Of a DNA stretch of 64,000 nucleotides, positions 37,965-49,417 are shown in pieces; the first letter of the stretch is position 1; every line of letters starts with the position of its first letter. The notes under the pieces were generated by a model that was not told the DNA's origin, ran no database searches, and saw only the letters and a list, made by a program, of their open reading frames with translations. The stretch covers positions 101,580,267 to 101,644,266 of the forward strand of contig NC_089496.1 of assembly GCF_036850765.1 (NCBI RefSeq). The letters are read 5' to 3'. Origin of the DNA: Saccopteryx bilineata (lineage: Eukaryota > Chordata > Mammalia > Chiroptera > Emballonuridae). The translations under genes and the position numbers were made by a program.

Positions 37965-38388
37965 TTTGTCCATTAATTATAATGTTGGCTGTGGGTATGT
38001 CATACATGGCCTTTATCATGTTGAGGTATGTTCCCTGTATTCCCACTTTGTTAAGAGTTTTGAGCATAAATGGGTGCTGGATTTTATCAAATGCTTTTTC
38101 TGCATCTATTGAAATTATCATATGGTTTTTCTCCTTCCTTTTGTTAATGTGATGAATCACATTAATTGATTTACGAATGTTGTATGATCCTTGCTTCCCC
38201 AGAATAAATCCCACTTGATCATGATGTATGATTTTCTGCATGTATTGTTGAATCCAGTTTGCTAATATTTTGTTGAGGATTTTAGCATCTAAATTCATCA
38301 GGGATATTGGCATATAATTTTCTTTCTTTGTGTTGTCTTTGCCTGGTTTTGGAATCAGAATTATGCTCGCTTCATAAAAGCAACTTGG

Positions 38389-38758
38389 TGGCTCTGGCCG
38401 GTTGGCGCAGTGGTAGAGTGTCAGCCTGGCGTGCAGGAGCCCCATGTTCGATTCCTGGCCAGGGCACACAGGAGAAGCGCCCATCTGCTTCTCCACTCTT
38501 CCCCCTCTCCTTCCTCTCTGTCTCTCTCTTCCCCTCCCGCAGCCAAAGCTCCATTGGAGCAAAGTTGGCCCGGGAACTGAGGATGGCTCCATGGCCTCTG
38601 CCTCAGGCGCTAGAATGGCCCTGGTTGCAACAGAGCAACGCCCCAGATGGGCAGAGCATCGCCCCCTGGAGGGCATGCTGGGTGGATCCCGGTTGGACGC
38701 ATGCAGGAGTCTGTCTGACTGCCTCCCCATTTCCAACTTCAGAAAAATACAAAAAAAA
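38389..38758 (+). mobile_element. Rhin-1-like SINE in L1 ORF2, opposite orientation
   Basis: The plus strand starts TGGCTCTGGCCGGTTGGCGC and ends in a poly-A tail. Target copies AAAAGCAACTTGG lie at 38376-38388 and 38759-38771. It is a single-block subfamily copy. It keeps one minus-strand frame open, which makes the long chimeric ORF described in the findings. Confidence 0.95.
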
Positions 38759-40329
38759 AAAAGCAACTTGGAAGTGTTCCTTCCTTGAATTTTTTGAAAT
38801 AGCTTGAGAAGGATAGGAGTTAGTTCTTCTTTGAATATTTGGTAGAATTCACCAGTGAAGCCATCAGGGCCAGGGGTTTTGTTTTTTGGGAGCTTTTTGA
38901 TAACTGTTTCCATCTTTTTTGTTGTAATCGGTCTGTTTAAGTTTTCTGATTCTTCCAGATTGATTTTTGGAAGATAATATGATTCAAGGAATTTGTCCAT
39001 TTCACCAAGGTTGTTTAATTTTTTGGCATACAGTTCTTCATAGTATTTTCTTACAATATTTTGTATTTCTGTTGTGTTATTTCTCCACTCTCATTTCTAA
39101 TTTTATTTATTTGAGTCCTCTCTCTTTTTTTTTGGCGAGTCTAGTTAAAGATTCGTCGATCTTGTTTACCCTTTCAAAGAACCAGCTCTTAGTTTCATTG
39201 ATCCTCCGTATTGTTTCTTTAGCCTCTATGTCATTTATTTCTGCTCTGATCTTTATTATTTCCTTTCTTCTACTAACTCTGGGCCTTACTTGCTGTTCTT
39301 TTTCAATTTCTTTTAGATGAAGGGTTAGGTTGTTTATTTGAGCTTTTTCAAGCTTCTTAAGGAATGCCTGTGATGCTATGAACTTTCCTCTCAGTACTGC
39401 TTTTGCTGTGTCCCATAAATTTTGAGTTGTTGTTTGCTCATTATCATTTGTTTCTAGGAATATTTTTATTTCTTCTTTGATTTCATTGTTAACCCATTCA
39501 TTATTTAATAACATGCTATTTAGTTTCCATGTGTTTGAGTATTTTTCAGTTTTTCTGTTGTGTTTGATTTCTATTTTCATGCCATTGTGATCAGAGAAAA
39601 TGCTTGATATGATTTCAATCTTCTTAAATTTGTGGAGACTGCTTTTGTGTCCTAACATGTGGCCTAGCCTAGAGTATGTACCATGAGCACTTGAAAAGAA
39701 TGTATATTCTGCTGCCTTAGGGCGAAAGGTTCTAAAGATATCTATTATATCAAGTTGAGTGTATCCTTTAAGTCTGCTGTTTCTTTGTTAATTTTCTTTC
39801 TTGAGGATCTATCTAGTGATGTTAGTGGGGTATTGAAATCTTCTACTATTATAATAGTATTGCTGTTGATCTCACCCTTTATATCCATTAAAGTCTGCTT
39901 TATATATTTAGATGCTCCTATATTAGGTGTGTAGATATTTATGATGGTTATATCTTCCTGTTGCATTGCTCCCTTTATTATTATGTAGTGACCTTCTTTA
40001 TCTCTTACTACAATCTTTGTTTTAAAGTCCATTTTGTCTGATATAAGTATTGCTAACCCAGCTTTCTTTTTCATTTCAATTTGCATGAAATATTTTTTCC
40101 ATCCTTTTACCTTCAGTCTGTGTGCATCTTTTGTTTTAAGGTATGTCTCTTATAGACAGCATATGTATGAGTCCTGTTTTCTTATCCAAGCAGCTACCCT
40201 ATGTCTTTTGATTGGATCATTTAATCCATTTACATTTAAGGTTATTATTGATATGTAGTTGTTTATTGCCATGTTATTCTTTAAAGCTGTATTCCTTTTT
40301 TGCTATATTCTTTTCCCACTTTGATCTGT

Positions 40330-41244
40330 TTACAACAGGCCTCTTAACATTTCCTGCAGTATTGGTTTGGTTGTAATGAATTCCTTGAGTTTTTTTTTTA
40401 TCTGGGAAACTTTTAATTTCTCCTTCAATTTTAAATGATAGCCTTGCTGGATAAAGTAGTCTTGGTTATAGGCTCTTGTTCTGCATTACTTTGACTATTT
40501 CTTGCCATTCTCTTCTGGCCTCAAGTGTTTCTGTTGAGAAGTCGGATGTCATCCTTATGGGGGCTCCTTTGTAGGTGATAGCCTTTTTTTCTCTAGCAGC
40601 TTTTAATATTTTTCTTTATCACTTAGCTTTGGTATTTTAATTATGATGTGTCTTGGTGTAGGTCTTTTTAGGTTTCTCTTTAATGGAGTTCTCTGTGCTT
40701 CTTGAACTTGTGAGACCCTTCCTTGCATCGGTTTAGGGAAGTTTTCAGCTATGATTTGATTGAATAAAGTTTCTTTACCTTGTTCTTTCTCTTCTTTTTC
40801 AGGAACCCCTATGATGTGGATGTTATTTCTCTTCATGTTGTCACAGAGCTCTCTCAGAGTTTCTTCAGAGTTTTTGAGTCTCTTTTCTTTTTTCTGCTCT
40901 GTTTCTATGCCTTTGTTCATCTTGTCCTTCAACTCAGTGATTTGATCCTCAGCTTCATCCATCCTGCTTTTAATTCCTTCCATTGTGGTCTTCATTTCTG
41001 ATATTGTATTTGTCACCTCTGACTGATTCTTTTTTAATATTTCAATGTCCTTTTTTATACTTGCTATTTCTTTATTTAGGTGTTCATAATGACCATCCAT
41101 TGCTGTTCTAAGATCCCTGAGCATCCTATCAATCATTATTCTAAACTCTGCATCCAGCAGTTTGGTTATTTCCATATCACTCAGTTCCTTTTGTGGAGAT
41201 TTCTCTTGTGGTTTCATTTGGATTGCACTTCTCTGTCTTCTCAT
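40330..41244 (-). pseudogene. L1 ORF1 (RNA-binding protein), broken
   Basis: The frame opens with ATG at 41244 and reads 213 codons. A long lysine/glutamate-rich coiled-coil stretch runs over about residues 30-130. The start of the RNA-recognition domain follows, including NNIHIIGVPEKEEKEQGKE. A one-base loss in an A run near 40610 shifts the frame. The C-terminal part continues in another frame (..TLEARREWQEI..), meets a TAA at 40466-40468, and ends at the normal stop 40330-40332. The full span of about 304 codons is close to the family size. ORF1p would coat L1 RNA as a trimer; this copy cannot. Confidence 0.88.
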
Positions 41245-41400
41245 TATGTCTGTGTGTTTGGGTGTGTTGTTTGTAGGACTGGTTGAGTCTAGGTTTGGTG
41301 TTGTCTGCCTCCAATTTTCAGTTGTGTTATTCTAGGTCTTTTTGGGTTGGCATCAGCTTGTTCTAAGTACCTTTGGATCCCTGGGAAGTGAGAAGAAATC

Positions 41401-42165
41401 TGGGCACTGAAGTTAATGGCTTTCCTGCTCCTGTTTTTTTTTTTAATCATAGTTTCAAATGCTTTACTTTTTGCACTTTGCTTACTTTGTGTTTATTAAC
41501 CTGCAGTTGTCCAATTATTGTTTCCTTCTTTAGGTGATTAATATCTTTCTGCTTGTGCTTTCCATTATTTATCCTATAAGTCCATTGCTTGTACAATAAG
41601 TAAACATAAAAAGAAGATATACTTCTGCAAAACGAGGAAGGGAGAAGAGGAGTAATTGTGAGAGATAATAAAATTTACCGACCTCTGTTTTCTCACACAC
41701 ACAGACTTGCCTTCCTTTTCTGTATACATACACTCACTGCCTAGCTCCGTCCTGCAGGAATGAACTAAAAAGTTCATCCAGTTGTTTAATAACTTTGAAG
41801 TACAGGTGTCAGTTAGCTAGCCGCCTCTTCTTCCACGCTGATATTCAGTAGTGGAATGGGACTGGGTAACCATAACAAATGCTTCCTTTGGAAAGGGAAG
41901 AATAGCAGGCCTACAGCAGTCCCTGAGGGCAACATCTTGAACATCTGTTGGTGATATATTTCACCATCACTTTCCCTAAGAGTAGGAGATCTTTTCTCAA
42001 GCTGGTGGGAGCGACCTCCAGTCATTGGCTTCATGGCGTTGGCTGTGCCCTCAGAAATCCTGTTGTTTCCATTTTTGTGTGTGGTCAGATCTGAAGAGGC
42101 CATTGTAGATTCTTCCTCCTTTAGAATCTGAGTATTAAATTTGAAACCATAACAGGTTTACTATG
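41401..42165. other. Unclassified stretch with a 96-codon minus-strand frame
   Basis: The minus-strand frame at 41813-42103 starts MASSDLTTHKNGNNRISEGT. It is hydrophilic for the first 60 residues and then hydrophobic. I do not recognise it. It might be a retrocopy fragment or chance. The rest holds no recognised repeat. Confidence 0.3.
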
Positions 42166-42180
42166 TTACTATACTTGCAC

Positions 42181-42182
42181 AG

Positions 42183-42225
<43 letters not shown>

Positions 42226-42249
42226 TACACATATATACACACACATACA
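42181..42249. repeat. (AT)n(AC)n microsatellite
   Basis: A compound dinucleotide repeat: about nine AT units, then about twelve AC units, then imperfect ATAC units. Confidence 0.95.
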
Positions 42250-42839
42250 AATATGTATACATGCACACAGACATATGTGTGTATATCGATATGTATAGCA
42301 CACATGAACAATACATATAGGAACAGAATCTTGAGAATTCTTGTTCAAAGACAAGACTATTTGCTCACATAGCATCTTGTATCTCTTCCCTGTGCCTCAC
42401 AGTCCCACAGGGTGACACAGTAGGGACCAGATGGACTCTGCACATGTAGTGGGGTTTGTACAATAGGAGCAATGATGAGTCTCTGAACTTCTCGAGGGCA
42501 GCTGTCACACATGCACCTACCTTCCAGATATGGAACGGGGGACCTTAGCTCTGGACCATGAACAGTTATTTCCCTGTGATATGTCTAAATCTTCTGGGAG
42601 GTCTTTATCTTAAAATTTCAAAATTTGTTTGCTATATTATCAGTCTTTAACCAAGGTTGCCAATATGATTGTTTTCTGAAAGCCCTGATTATGCAGAGAC
42701 CTGAAAATATTCCTGGGGCATTGACTCCTGACATTGAGAAGTTTTCTCAGCCTGTCTCCTGCCTGGAAGTTTGGGAGTCCAAAGATAGTTCTTGCTTTTT
42801 GTTTATAACTACTCCCTTTAAATATAACTCCTACACTGT

Positions 42840-43165
42840 ATAAGTCACCCATTAGAAATGTACAGTTTAGTGTTTTATATATATTCACAAATTTGTGCAA
42901 CCATCAGCCTAAATTTTAGCATATTTTCATCATCCCTAAAGGAAAGCCATATCCATTAGCGGTCATTTCCTGCTTTCTCCCACCAAACCCTAAGCAATCA
43001 CCTGTACTTTTTGTCTGTGGATTAACTAACCTCTTCTGGACATTACACATAAATGAAATCATACCATGTGTGGCATTTCATGACTGGTGTCTTTCACTTA
43101 GCCTACTTTTTTCAACATGTATCTGTGTGGGGGCACATGTCAGTACTGCCTTACTGTTTGTATTT
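42840..43165 (-). mobile_element. Old L1 3' UTR (L1M type), minus strand
   Basis: The plus strand carries TTCACAAATTTGTGCAACCATC, CATCCCTAAAGGAAAGCC and GGACATTACACATAAATGAAATC. These are reverse-complement landmarks of the 3' end of old mammalian L1 copies. Confidence 0.7.
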
Positions 43166-45123
43166 GTGTAATATTGAATATGGTCTTTTTATTTCTTCAG
43201 TAGTCACAGTTTCTTCTCATTCAGGACGCTGGAACCTTTGACAGCATAAGGACCTTGTAAATGTAGTTGTTTCATTGTTGCTACTGTTTGTATATTTGGT
43301 TACAGTCAGCCACACGTGCCTCCTCACAATTCTTTCTTGTAAATGCCAATGTCTGAGATCTCTTGATATGTCCTCCCTCCTATCCCTCTTTCTCTCCCTC
43401 CCTTCCTCCCCCCCTCTGCTTTTCCTGTCTAATTACAGGTACTTTGTGCTTATCAGGCTACTTTGGTATCCTGCCTTTTTTTTTTATAAATCTATCATCT
43501 TAGGACATTTTGTCCAAGTGAATGGATTTGCTGGAATCAATTTATTCAACCACAGACTTGAACAGAAGGCATGCCAAGTCACTGAATTTCTGACTTCTCT
43601 ATTTTCTCTTTCATCCCTTCCTGAAAACAAGACATTTTTGAAGCTCATGTCTTTATTATATTAGCTTCTTGTTTTTAGCAACAATGACTAGATCACATTA
43701 GTACTGTTGTCCTTTGAGAACTGCTTGTCCACAACCACATATGGATTATACATTAAAGAATTTATTGTACGTTAAAAGATGATAGATTTGTCTATTGATC
43801 TGACATTGAGTAACAAGCGTTGCCTTTTCCCAGTCTCCAATAATATTGACCTCTTACTTAACTTTGTAACCTTGAGGCCCATGCTCTATGTATTTTAGTT
43901 TAGTGTAATAGCACCCAACTTCTAGATGCCACTATTTTGTTGTTGTTGTTGTTGATATCGGCTTTTCTTGTCTCCAATTGTAGTAGCTAACAAAGCCACT
44001 TAATATTTTATGATGGCTGGGGCAGCTAGCTGTGGCCCTGCTCAGGCTGCAGATTGACTGTGAGTCTGCTCCATATTCTTTTCATCCTAAAGCCCTGAAT
44101 GCAGGAGCAACCCCCATCCTCGCCCCCATCTCAGAGGATCTGCTGGTCTTAGAGCACGGACAATGACAATAGAGATGTCAAGCCATATGTCAGGACATGG
44201 TAGATACCAAGTCTCCACACATTTCATGGACCAAAGCAGGTAACATGATGAAGCCTAGATCAGTAGAATGAGGAGAAGACCCCCAGGACACTTGAGGGGA
44301 GGGAGGAGTAGGTTGTAAGAGAAGCATTTGTGATCAGCAATTCTGCCTGCGATGGAAGGAAAGCAAGATCCCTTTTCCTTTGTATCAATGAGAAACTCAG
44401 TTTTTTAAGAAAATGAATGAAACAATTAGTGTCTAAATAACTTTTTCAAAATAACTATTTTAGAATATTTTGTGTGGTTTACAACTACATTTGATAGTCT
44501 TACAAGAAAAATAACTCCTTTTCTAGCATGAAATTATGGATTTATTTCAAATGAGAGCTGATATATTGACAGTGAAACTTTGAAAATGACTGGATTATTG
44601 GGAATCTAAAAAAATCAATATTCCTGACATTTATATAGCTTCTGAATGAAACACAGTATGATTTTTATTTTTATAATATAGTTTTCTGAGCCCCATCAAG
44701 AAACATTAACTTACTTGACATTTAAGACTACAAATATTTGAATATGTACCAGTCCATAAATTTTATTGAGTAAAGTGTTGGTGTACGGACACATTATTGA
44801 TTTGAATTTCATTGCAGTTCCAGAGAACTTCTCAAAAAATCAAGATACTTTGATTTGAACAGTTTTATTTTCTTCAGTCAACATTGTATTATAAACATTT
44901 CCAACATATCTCCATTTTAATAATATAGTTTCAACAATTATATCTAAAATTTACATGGAAACAAAATTGATGTCACTTTCTTATAATTATTCTGAGATTG
45001 TTGTTAAATGGGTAATTTTGTCCTATAAAATAAAGGTTTTGCTCATACTTATTATAATGTTTTATAGTGAAAATTTAAGTATCTTACCGTTTCCCTAGGT
45101 AGTAAATGATTTTACATAAATAT

Positions 45124-45124
<1 letters not shown>
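43166..45124. other. Unique sequence, no gene seen
   Basis: The 129-codon frame at 43275-43664 passes through a pyrimidine-rich low-complexity stretch and has no visible domain. The part at 44020-44350 is less AT-rich and could be a decayed LTR, but I cannot name it. Confidence 0.35.

Positions 45125-45125
<1 letters not shown>

Positions 45126-45157
<32 letters not shown>
45126..45157. repeat. (TG)n microsatellite at an element boundary
   Basis: About 16 GT/TG units directly abut the LTR-like end TGTAAGGCCAG at 45155. Confidence 0.93.
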
Positions 45158-45159
<2 letters not shown>

Positions 45160-45314
45160 GGCCAGAGGCTGCCGCCGCTGTGGCTGTTCACATGCAGGTT
45201 TCCATTAGATTCGGGCAGATGGTAAAGAAACAGTGAAGCCAGAAACTGATGGGCCATTTCTTTATTCTAGCCCCACATCCGGCTGGCGAGTAAAATGCAC
45301 ACAGAGCAAAAACA
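45155..45314 (-). mobile_element. Short LTR-like terminal repeat (3' copy on minus strand)
   Basis: Read on the minus strand it starts TGTTTTTGCTCTGTGTGC, contains an AATAAA polyadenylation signal, and ends CTGGCCTTACA. It aligns with 46105-46273 over a shared core that includes GGCTAGAATAAAG, CACTGTTTCTTTAC and ATCTGCCCGAATCTAATGG. A purine tract, AAAAAGGGAAG, lies just upstream, as a polypurine primer would. Confidence 0.6.
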
Positions 45315-46104
45315 CTTCCCTTTTTACTCAGAGCTCACAAAGCTACTGACACATCCAGGTTTTCCTAGAATCAAAGGCCCCCTACCAGCCTCAGTCACCT
45401 CTGGTTCCCCATCTGCACACTTTCTCCCTTCTCTCTGCACAGACTGGCTTCTCCTTCAGCACCCTGCCGTCCTGGCAGCTCTTAAGACGCTATCCCAAAG
45501 AGGAGCAGTGGCGGTGGTGGCCAGCATTTTCACCTCTGCTCCAGAGCCATCCACCCCTATGTCCTACAATCATAACAAACGTACCAGGGGCTTAGTAGGT
45601 ACTTTTTGCTGCTGGGCTTTTACCTTCTGAAGTCTGAAGGTGGCAGCTTCAGCCCAATTCTCCTCGTCCGCAGACTGAGATCCAATGTACCGGCACGGCT
45701 CCATCTTAGACCCCAGCGACTGCCGACTCTCCACAACTTCCTGGGCAAACTGCAACTCACGAACCTGTAATTCCTTCTCTGAGACTGCTCCATTTGCAGG
45801 TGAAACTCTCGAACCCGGTCGGCCTCCTTCTCCAGTGCTCACTGCAGTTCCAGGATCTGCATCTCTTTCTCCTGTGGCCGTTCCAGCTCCTTCTGCTGCT
45901 GCTGCTTGGTTTGCAGTCCTCGGGCAGCCTCTTCCACAGAGCTCTCAGTTTCCTCTCAAAGGGCTGTAAAAATCAGCCAGCCCACGGTCCCCAAAAGGAC
46001 AGCCATGGGGAACCATAACAACAACCAGTCTTCTACCGCACCCCTCAAGGCTGGTGGTGGCTCCATATTGCTCTGATCCGAATCCTGCCGCACACTATGC
46101 CAAA
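45315..46104 (-). mobile_element. Interior of the short LTR-flanked element, unrecognised
   Basis: About 790 bp on the minus strand. A 36-codon frame starts at about 46062 (MEPPPALRGAVEDWLLLW..), with one hydrophobic segment of about 20 residues. Next comes a glutamine/glutamate-rich coiled-coil-like stretch (..TKQQQQKELERPQEKEMQ..) with an in-frame stop. A 90-codon frame at 45570-45842 includes WAEAATFRLQKVKAQQQKV. No protease, reverse transcriptase or integrase is seen. It could be a gag-like remnant or captured host sequence. Neither origin is shown. Confidence 0.45.
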
Positions 46105-46273
46105 AGTAAGGCCAGTAGTCGCGGCCATCACCACGATGCAGGTGCAGGCTCCCATTAGATTCGGGCAGATAGTAAAGAAACAGTGGAGCCAAAAAATGGT
46201 GGGCCGTTCCTTTATTCTAGCCTCTGGCTCTGTGAGCAGAATGGCCATGACGGCGGTGGCTCCTGGCCTTACA
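46105..46273 (-). mobile_element. Short LTR-like terminal repeat (5' copy on minus strand)
   Basis: On the minus strand it starts TGTAAGGCCAGGAGCC, contains GGCTAGAATAAAGG and ends CTACTGGCCTTACT. The start and end are themselves inverted (TGTAAGGCCAG / CTGGCCTTAC). Just inside is TTTTGGCATAGTGTGCGG, in the place where a tRNA primer-binding site would lie. I could not match it to a tRNA with confidence. Confidence 0.6.
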
Positions 46274-46774
46274 ATATGTAAATGCACATACACATTTATA
46301 TATAAGCAAGTTATTTAAATTGCCAAATTAAATGAATTTTTATTCCTTACTAGGATGTAACCTCTGAAACATATTATTGAGGTACTAAAACTCTAGATAT
46401 CTTTTCTTTTGATCTATTTATATCAGCTGCAACTGACATATTTGCTTTCATTGGTTCACAGAGAATAAAACTAAAGTTTCATATGATTTCAAGTGATTTT
46501 ATAATTCTTCTTGGAAGAGAAAGAAACAGCTCATTGTTGATATCTGCCTCAAGATTCTAAATACTCATAGAGATGTTTACAATATCACATATGAATTACA
46601 TATTATAAATACAATGCTATATGTACATATATACTATTTTATATATATGTACATAATATGTTAGAATTATCTATTAATAAAATATTACCTCATATTTAAG
46701 ATTTTCTCTTAAATGTTACATATCATACAACTGATATGTTATTATATACATTTTAAGATAAATTTTAGTAATTT
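46274..46774. other. Unique AT-rich sequence
   Basis: No repeat or exon is recognised. Short palindromic ATATGTACATATAT words occur at 46618-46660. Confidence 0.4.
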
Positions 46775-46781
46775 TAGGGCC

Positions 46782-46788
<7 letters not shown>

Positions 46789-46814
<26 letters not shown>

Positions 46815-47172
46815 GTATTTTTCTGAAGCTGGAAATGGGGAGGCAGTCAGACAGACTCCTGCATGCGTCTGACCGGGATCCACCCGACACACCCACCAGG
46901 GGCGATGCTCTGCCCATCCGGGGCGTCGCTCTGCTGCAACCAGAGCCATTCTAGTGCCTGAGGCAGAGGCCACAGAGCCATCCTCAGTGCCCGGGCAAAC
47001 TTTGCTCCAGTGGAGTTTTGGCTGCGGGAGGGGAAGAGAGAGACAGAGAGGAAGGAGAGGGGGAGGGGTGGAGAAGCAGATGGTGCTTCTCCTGTGTGCC
47101 CTGGCAGGGAATTGAACCTGGGACTTCGCACACCAGGCCGATGCTCTACCACTGAGCCAACTGGCCAGGGCC
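46789..47172 (-). mobile_element. Rhin-1-like SINE, single-block subfamily
   Basis: Target copies TAGGGCCTTTATAT (46775-46788) and TAGGACCTTTATAT (47173-47186) differ at one base. A TA repeat joins the tail side. The minus-strand head is GGCCCTGGCCAGTTGGCTC. Confidence 0.9.
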
Positions 47173-47499
47173 TAGGACCTTTATATTTTTATTCTGGGGA
47201 AATTTCACCTTTGCTTCAATAAATTTGCTTAACGAATCTGAAGATTTGAGTTAAAAGAAGAATTTGCAGTAGTGTGAATCTGATGGGTCTTAATTTGCAT
47301 TTTGTTACCAGGAACTCTATAATTCTTGAGTAGTCCTATTTCCATGAAATCTCTCAGTCCTTAGGTGCCCCCACATCACAGCAGAGTTCTTGAAGTTACA
47401 TGGCATCCTTCAGTCACCTTCCCTTTTCAAGTCTCTAGTCATGGGAGCTTAGCAATTCTTTTTCTGATTAAAAATAATCTGTATAGTTCTTTGTTCAAT

Positions 47500-47740
47500 A
47501 ATTTTTCTATTGAGGTACAACCTACAATGTAGAATATTAAATGTCAGAAGTCTATACCTTGGTGCATTACACAGAAGTCTATACCTGTGTAATCACCATT
47601 CATCTACTTTTATATAAGAAAATGAAGCACCACAGAAGGTCCACTCGGCCCCCTTCCAATTACAGTCCTCTCCAAATCAATGACTATTCTGACATTTTAA
47701 TCAGAATCATCTATGGTTAATCAAGCTCTTGGAAAATATC
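47500..47740 (-). mobile_element. Old L1-like fragment, minus strand
   Basis: TTTTTCTATTGAGGTACAAC, CCTTGGTGCATTACACAGAA and GTCCACTCGGCCCCCTTCCA look like an old L1 3' UTR in reverse. A short duplication of AGAAGTCTATACCT is visible at 47548-47587. The family is uncertain. Confidence 0.5.
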
Positions 47741-48674
47741 TTTCCCTTCCTTTCCTTTGTCTTTTCACTTTAGAAAAGGTCAAATATGAGACACTGATGG
47801 GATATGTGTAAATATTGTCCATTTCCAAATGGAAAATAAGGGTATTAAGGCAATATATATATATTTCCACTTTGTCCAAGTTTGGACCTCCATAAGATTT
47901 GTAATACTGCTTTTTATCTACTGAATATAGCTATTAAAAGCTGCTGTACTACCTTTCATTTAGTACTTTATTCATTTTTAGATTTGAATTATTATTTGGC
48001 ATGTATGTTCAAAGAATTGTTAAGGAAATAGTTAAGAGCTCAATTTTTATGCAAAAATGAGGGTGTAGTTCATTTCCTTGAGCATTTCTGCAGTACATTC
48101 CCACTCGTTTTATTGAGTAGTAAAAGCTATTCTTTTTATCTTGTAAGGTCCAGCTGTCACAATAACGTTTGAGATTCATTTGAATCTTTTTTAGACATGA
48201 AAATAGCAATGTGACCGTTCAGTTTTTTGTACTTATGACTCAGCATTTTATCAATTGATTTATCCTTCACTGGAAATGTTACAATTTGCTCTCAATTTGA
48301 AAGGTTAGAATTAATTATAACGAAGCACTAAGGATTGATAATTAGAATTTGAAATAAAAATGTCAGTATATTTATTGTGAAGCTATGTGAATGGGCCAAG
48401 AATGCCATTAATATATCAATCACCGATCTTAATTACGCCAGCACAGTTCTAAAGATAACCCTGTCTTTAAGTTATGCATTAATTTTTTTCCTTTATGATC
48501 TTCTAACAAGAAAACAGATATGATTTATAATAAGTGCTATTAGTAACACTGATAATTGCTTACATTGATGTTTGTATTTGGAAATGAGTCACATGCAGAG
48601 AGAAACCAACAATCCCGTTCTAATTGCAGGGATCAGAGCTATGATGGTGGTAATTTGCCTTACTTAGAAATAAC
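47741..48674. other. Unique AT-rich sequence, no gene seen
   Basis: No repeat is recognised. The 48240-48660 part is rich in words such as TTAATTATAAC and ATTAATATATC. No exon is supported. Confidence 0.4.
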
Positions 48675-48686
48675 TTACTAGGTCTT

Positions 48687-49009
48687 TTTTTGTGTGGCAG
48701 AGACAGAGAGAGTCAGAGACAGGGACAGATAGGGACAGACGGACAGGAAGGGAGAGAGATGAGAAACATCAATTCTTCATTGTAGTGCTTTAGTTGTTCA
48801 TTGATTGCTTTCTCACAGGTGCCTTGAAGTGGGGGGCTACAGCAGACTGAGTGACTTCTTGCTCGAGCCAGCAACCTTGGGCTCAAGCTGGTGAGCTTTG
48901 CTCAAGCCAGATGAGCCCGCACTCAAGCTGGTGACCTTGGAGTTTTGAACCTGGGTCCTTCTGCATCCCAGTCTGACGCTCTATCTACTGCACCACCATC
49001 TGGTCAGGC
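48687..49009 (-). mobile_element. tRNA-derived SINE, family C
   Basis: The minus strand starts GCCTGACCAGATGGTGGTGC and has the serial CTCAAGC modules and a purine-rich 3' part. Flanks TTACTAGGTCTT and CATGCTAGGTCTT are slightly diverged target copies. Confidence 0.88.
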
Positions 49010-49417
49010 TCATGCTAGGTCTTGATGATGAATTAGGTTCACCTCTTGAATAATGTACACATATAACTACTACTAATAGGAATACTCTGTAGTTATTAAT
49101 ACATTTAGCACACATATATATTATATGTGAGAGGGAAGATATTTTAATGATACACCCTTACATAGATTAAATACATTATTCTCATCTTTATATTTCAAGC
49201 ATCTTTTCTGTTTGAGCAGAGAATAATTAAATAGTCATGTGGCTTTCAGAATGTATATGCAGAAATCCACAGGCAAAATATTATATTAATGATTCCAATT
49301 CATCAAAAACCCAATTCTTTTATATGATGCTACCTATTTCTAGATTATTTTTATCTTGATTTCTACAGGCTAAATTACTATATAATTTACTTTTTCTAAA
49401 TAAAAATTTGAGTGTCA

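Larger units (their letters stand above)
35682..40272 (-). pseudogene. L1 ORF2 (endonuclease/reverse transcriptase), broken
   Basis: The ATG at 40270-40272 starts MAINNYISIITLNVNGLND, the usual L1 endonuclease N-terminus. A TAA at 40150-40152 replaces the codon just before the conserved endonuclease glutamate. Endonuclease sequence continues at 39745-40086, and a small indel near 39746 changes frame. Reverse-transcriptase segments lie at 37980-39000 and 37241-37560, and the catalytic FADD is intact at 37379-37390. C-terminal pieces lie at 36963-37148, 36551-36742, 36195-36422 and 35682-35924. Without the SINEs the span is about 1,270 codons, close to the normal size. Two SINEs split it. Confidence 0.92.
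35432..41400 (-). mobile_element. Nearly full-length L1 LINE, inactivated
   Basis: On the minus strand the order is a short 5' leader (41245-41400), ORF1, ORF2, a G-rich 3' UTR and an A/T-rich tail at 35432-35460. Without the two inserted SINEs it is about 5.2 kb, and both ORFs are near full length. L1 copies itself by target-primed reverse transcription. This copy cannot, because of stops and frameshifts in both ORFs and two SINE insertions. No clear target duplication was found, so the 5' boundary is approximate. Confidence 0.92.

Noticed and set aside
40760..41001. Plus-strand frames of 61-73 codons
   Set aside because: They are antisense shadows of the L1 ORF1 coiled-coil region.
42163..42375. 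Frames of about 69 codons on both strands
   Set aside because: They are translations of the (AT)n(AC)n microsatellite.
45570..45842. Treating the 90-codon frame as a host gene
   Set aside because: It lies between the two LTR-like repeats and begins out of frame with the preceding coiled-coil segment, so it is more likely part of the element. Its identity is left open.
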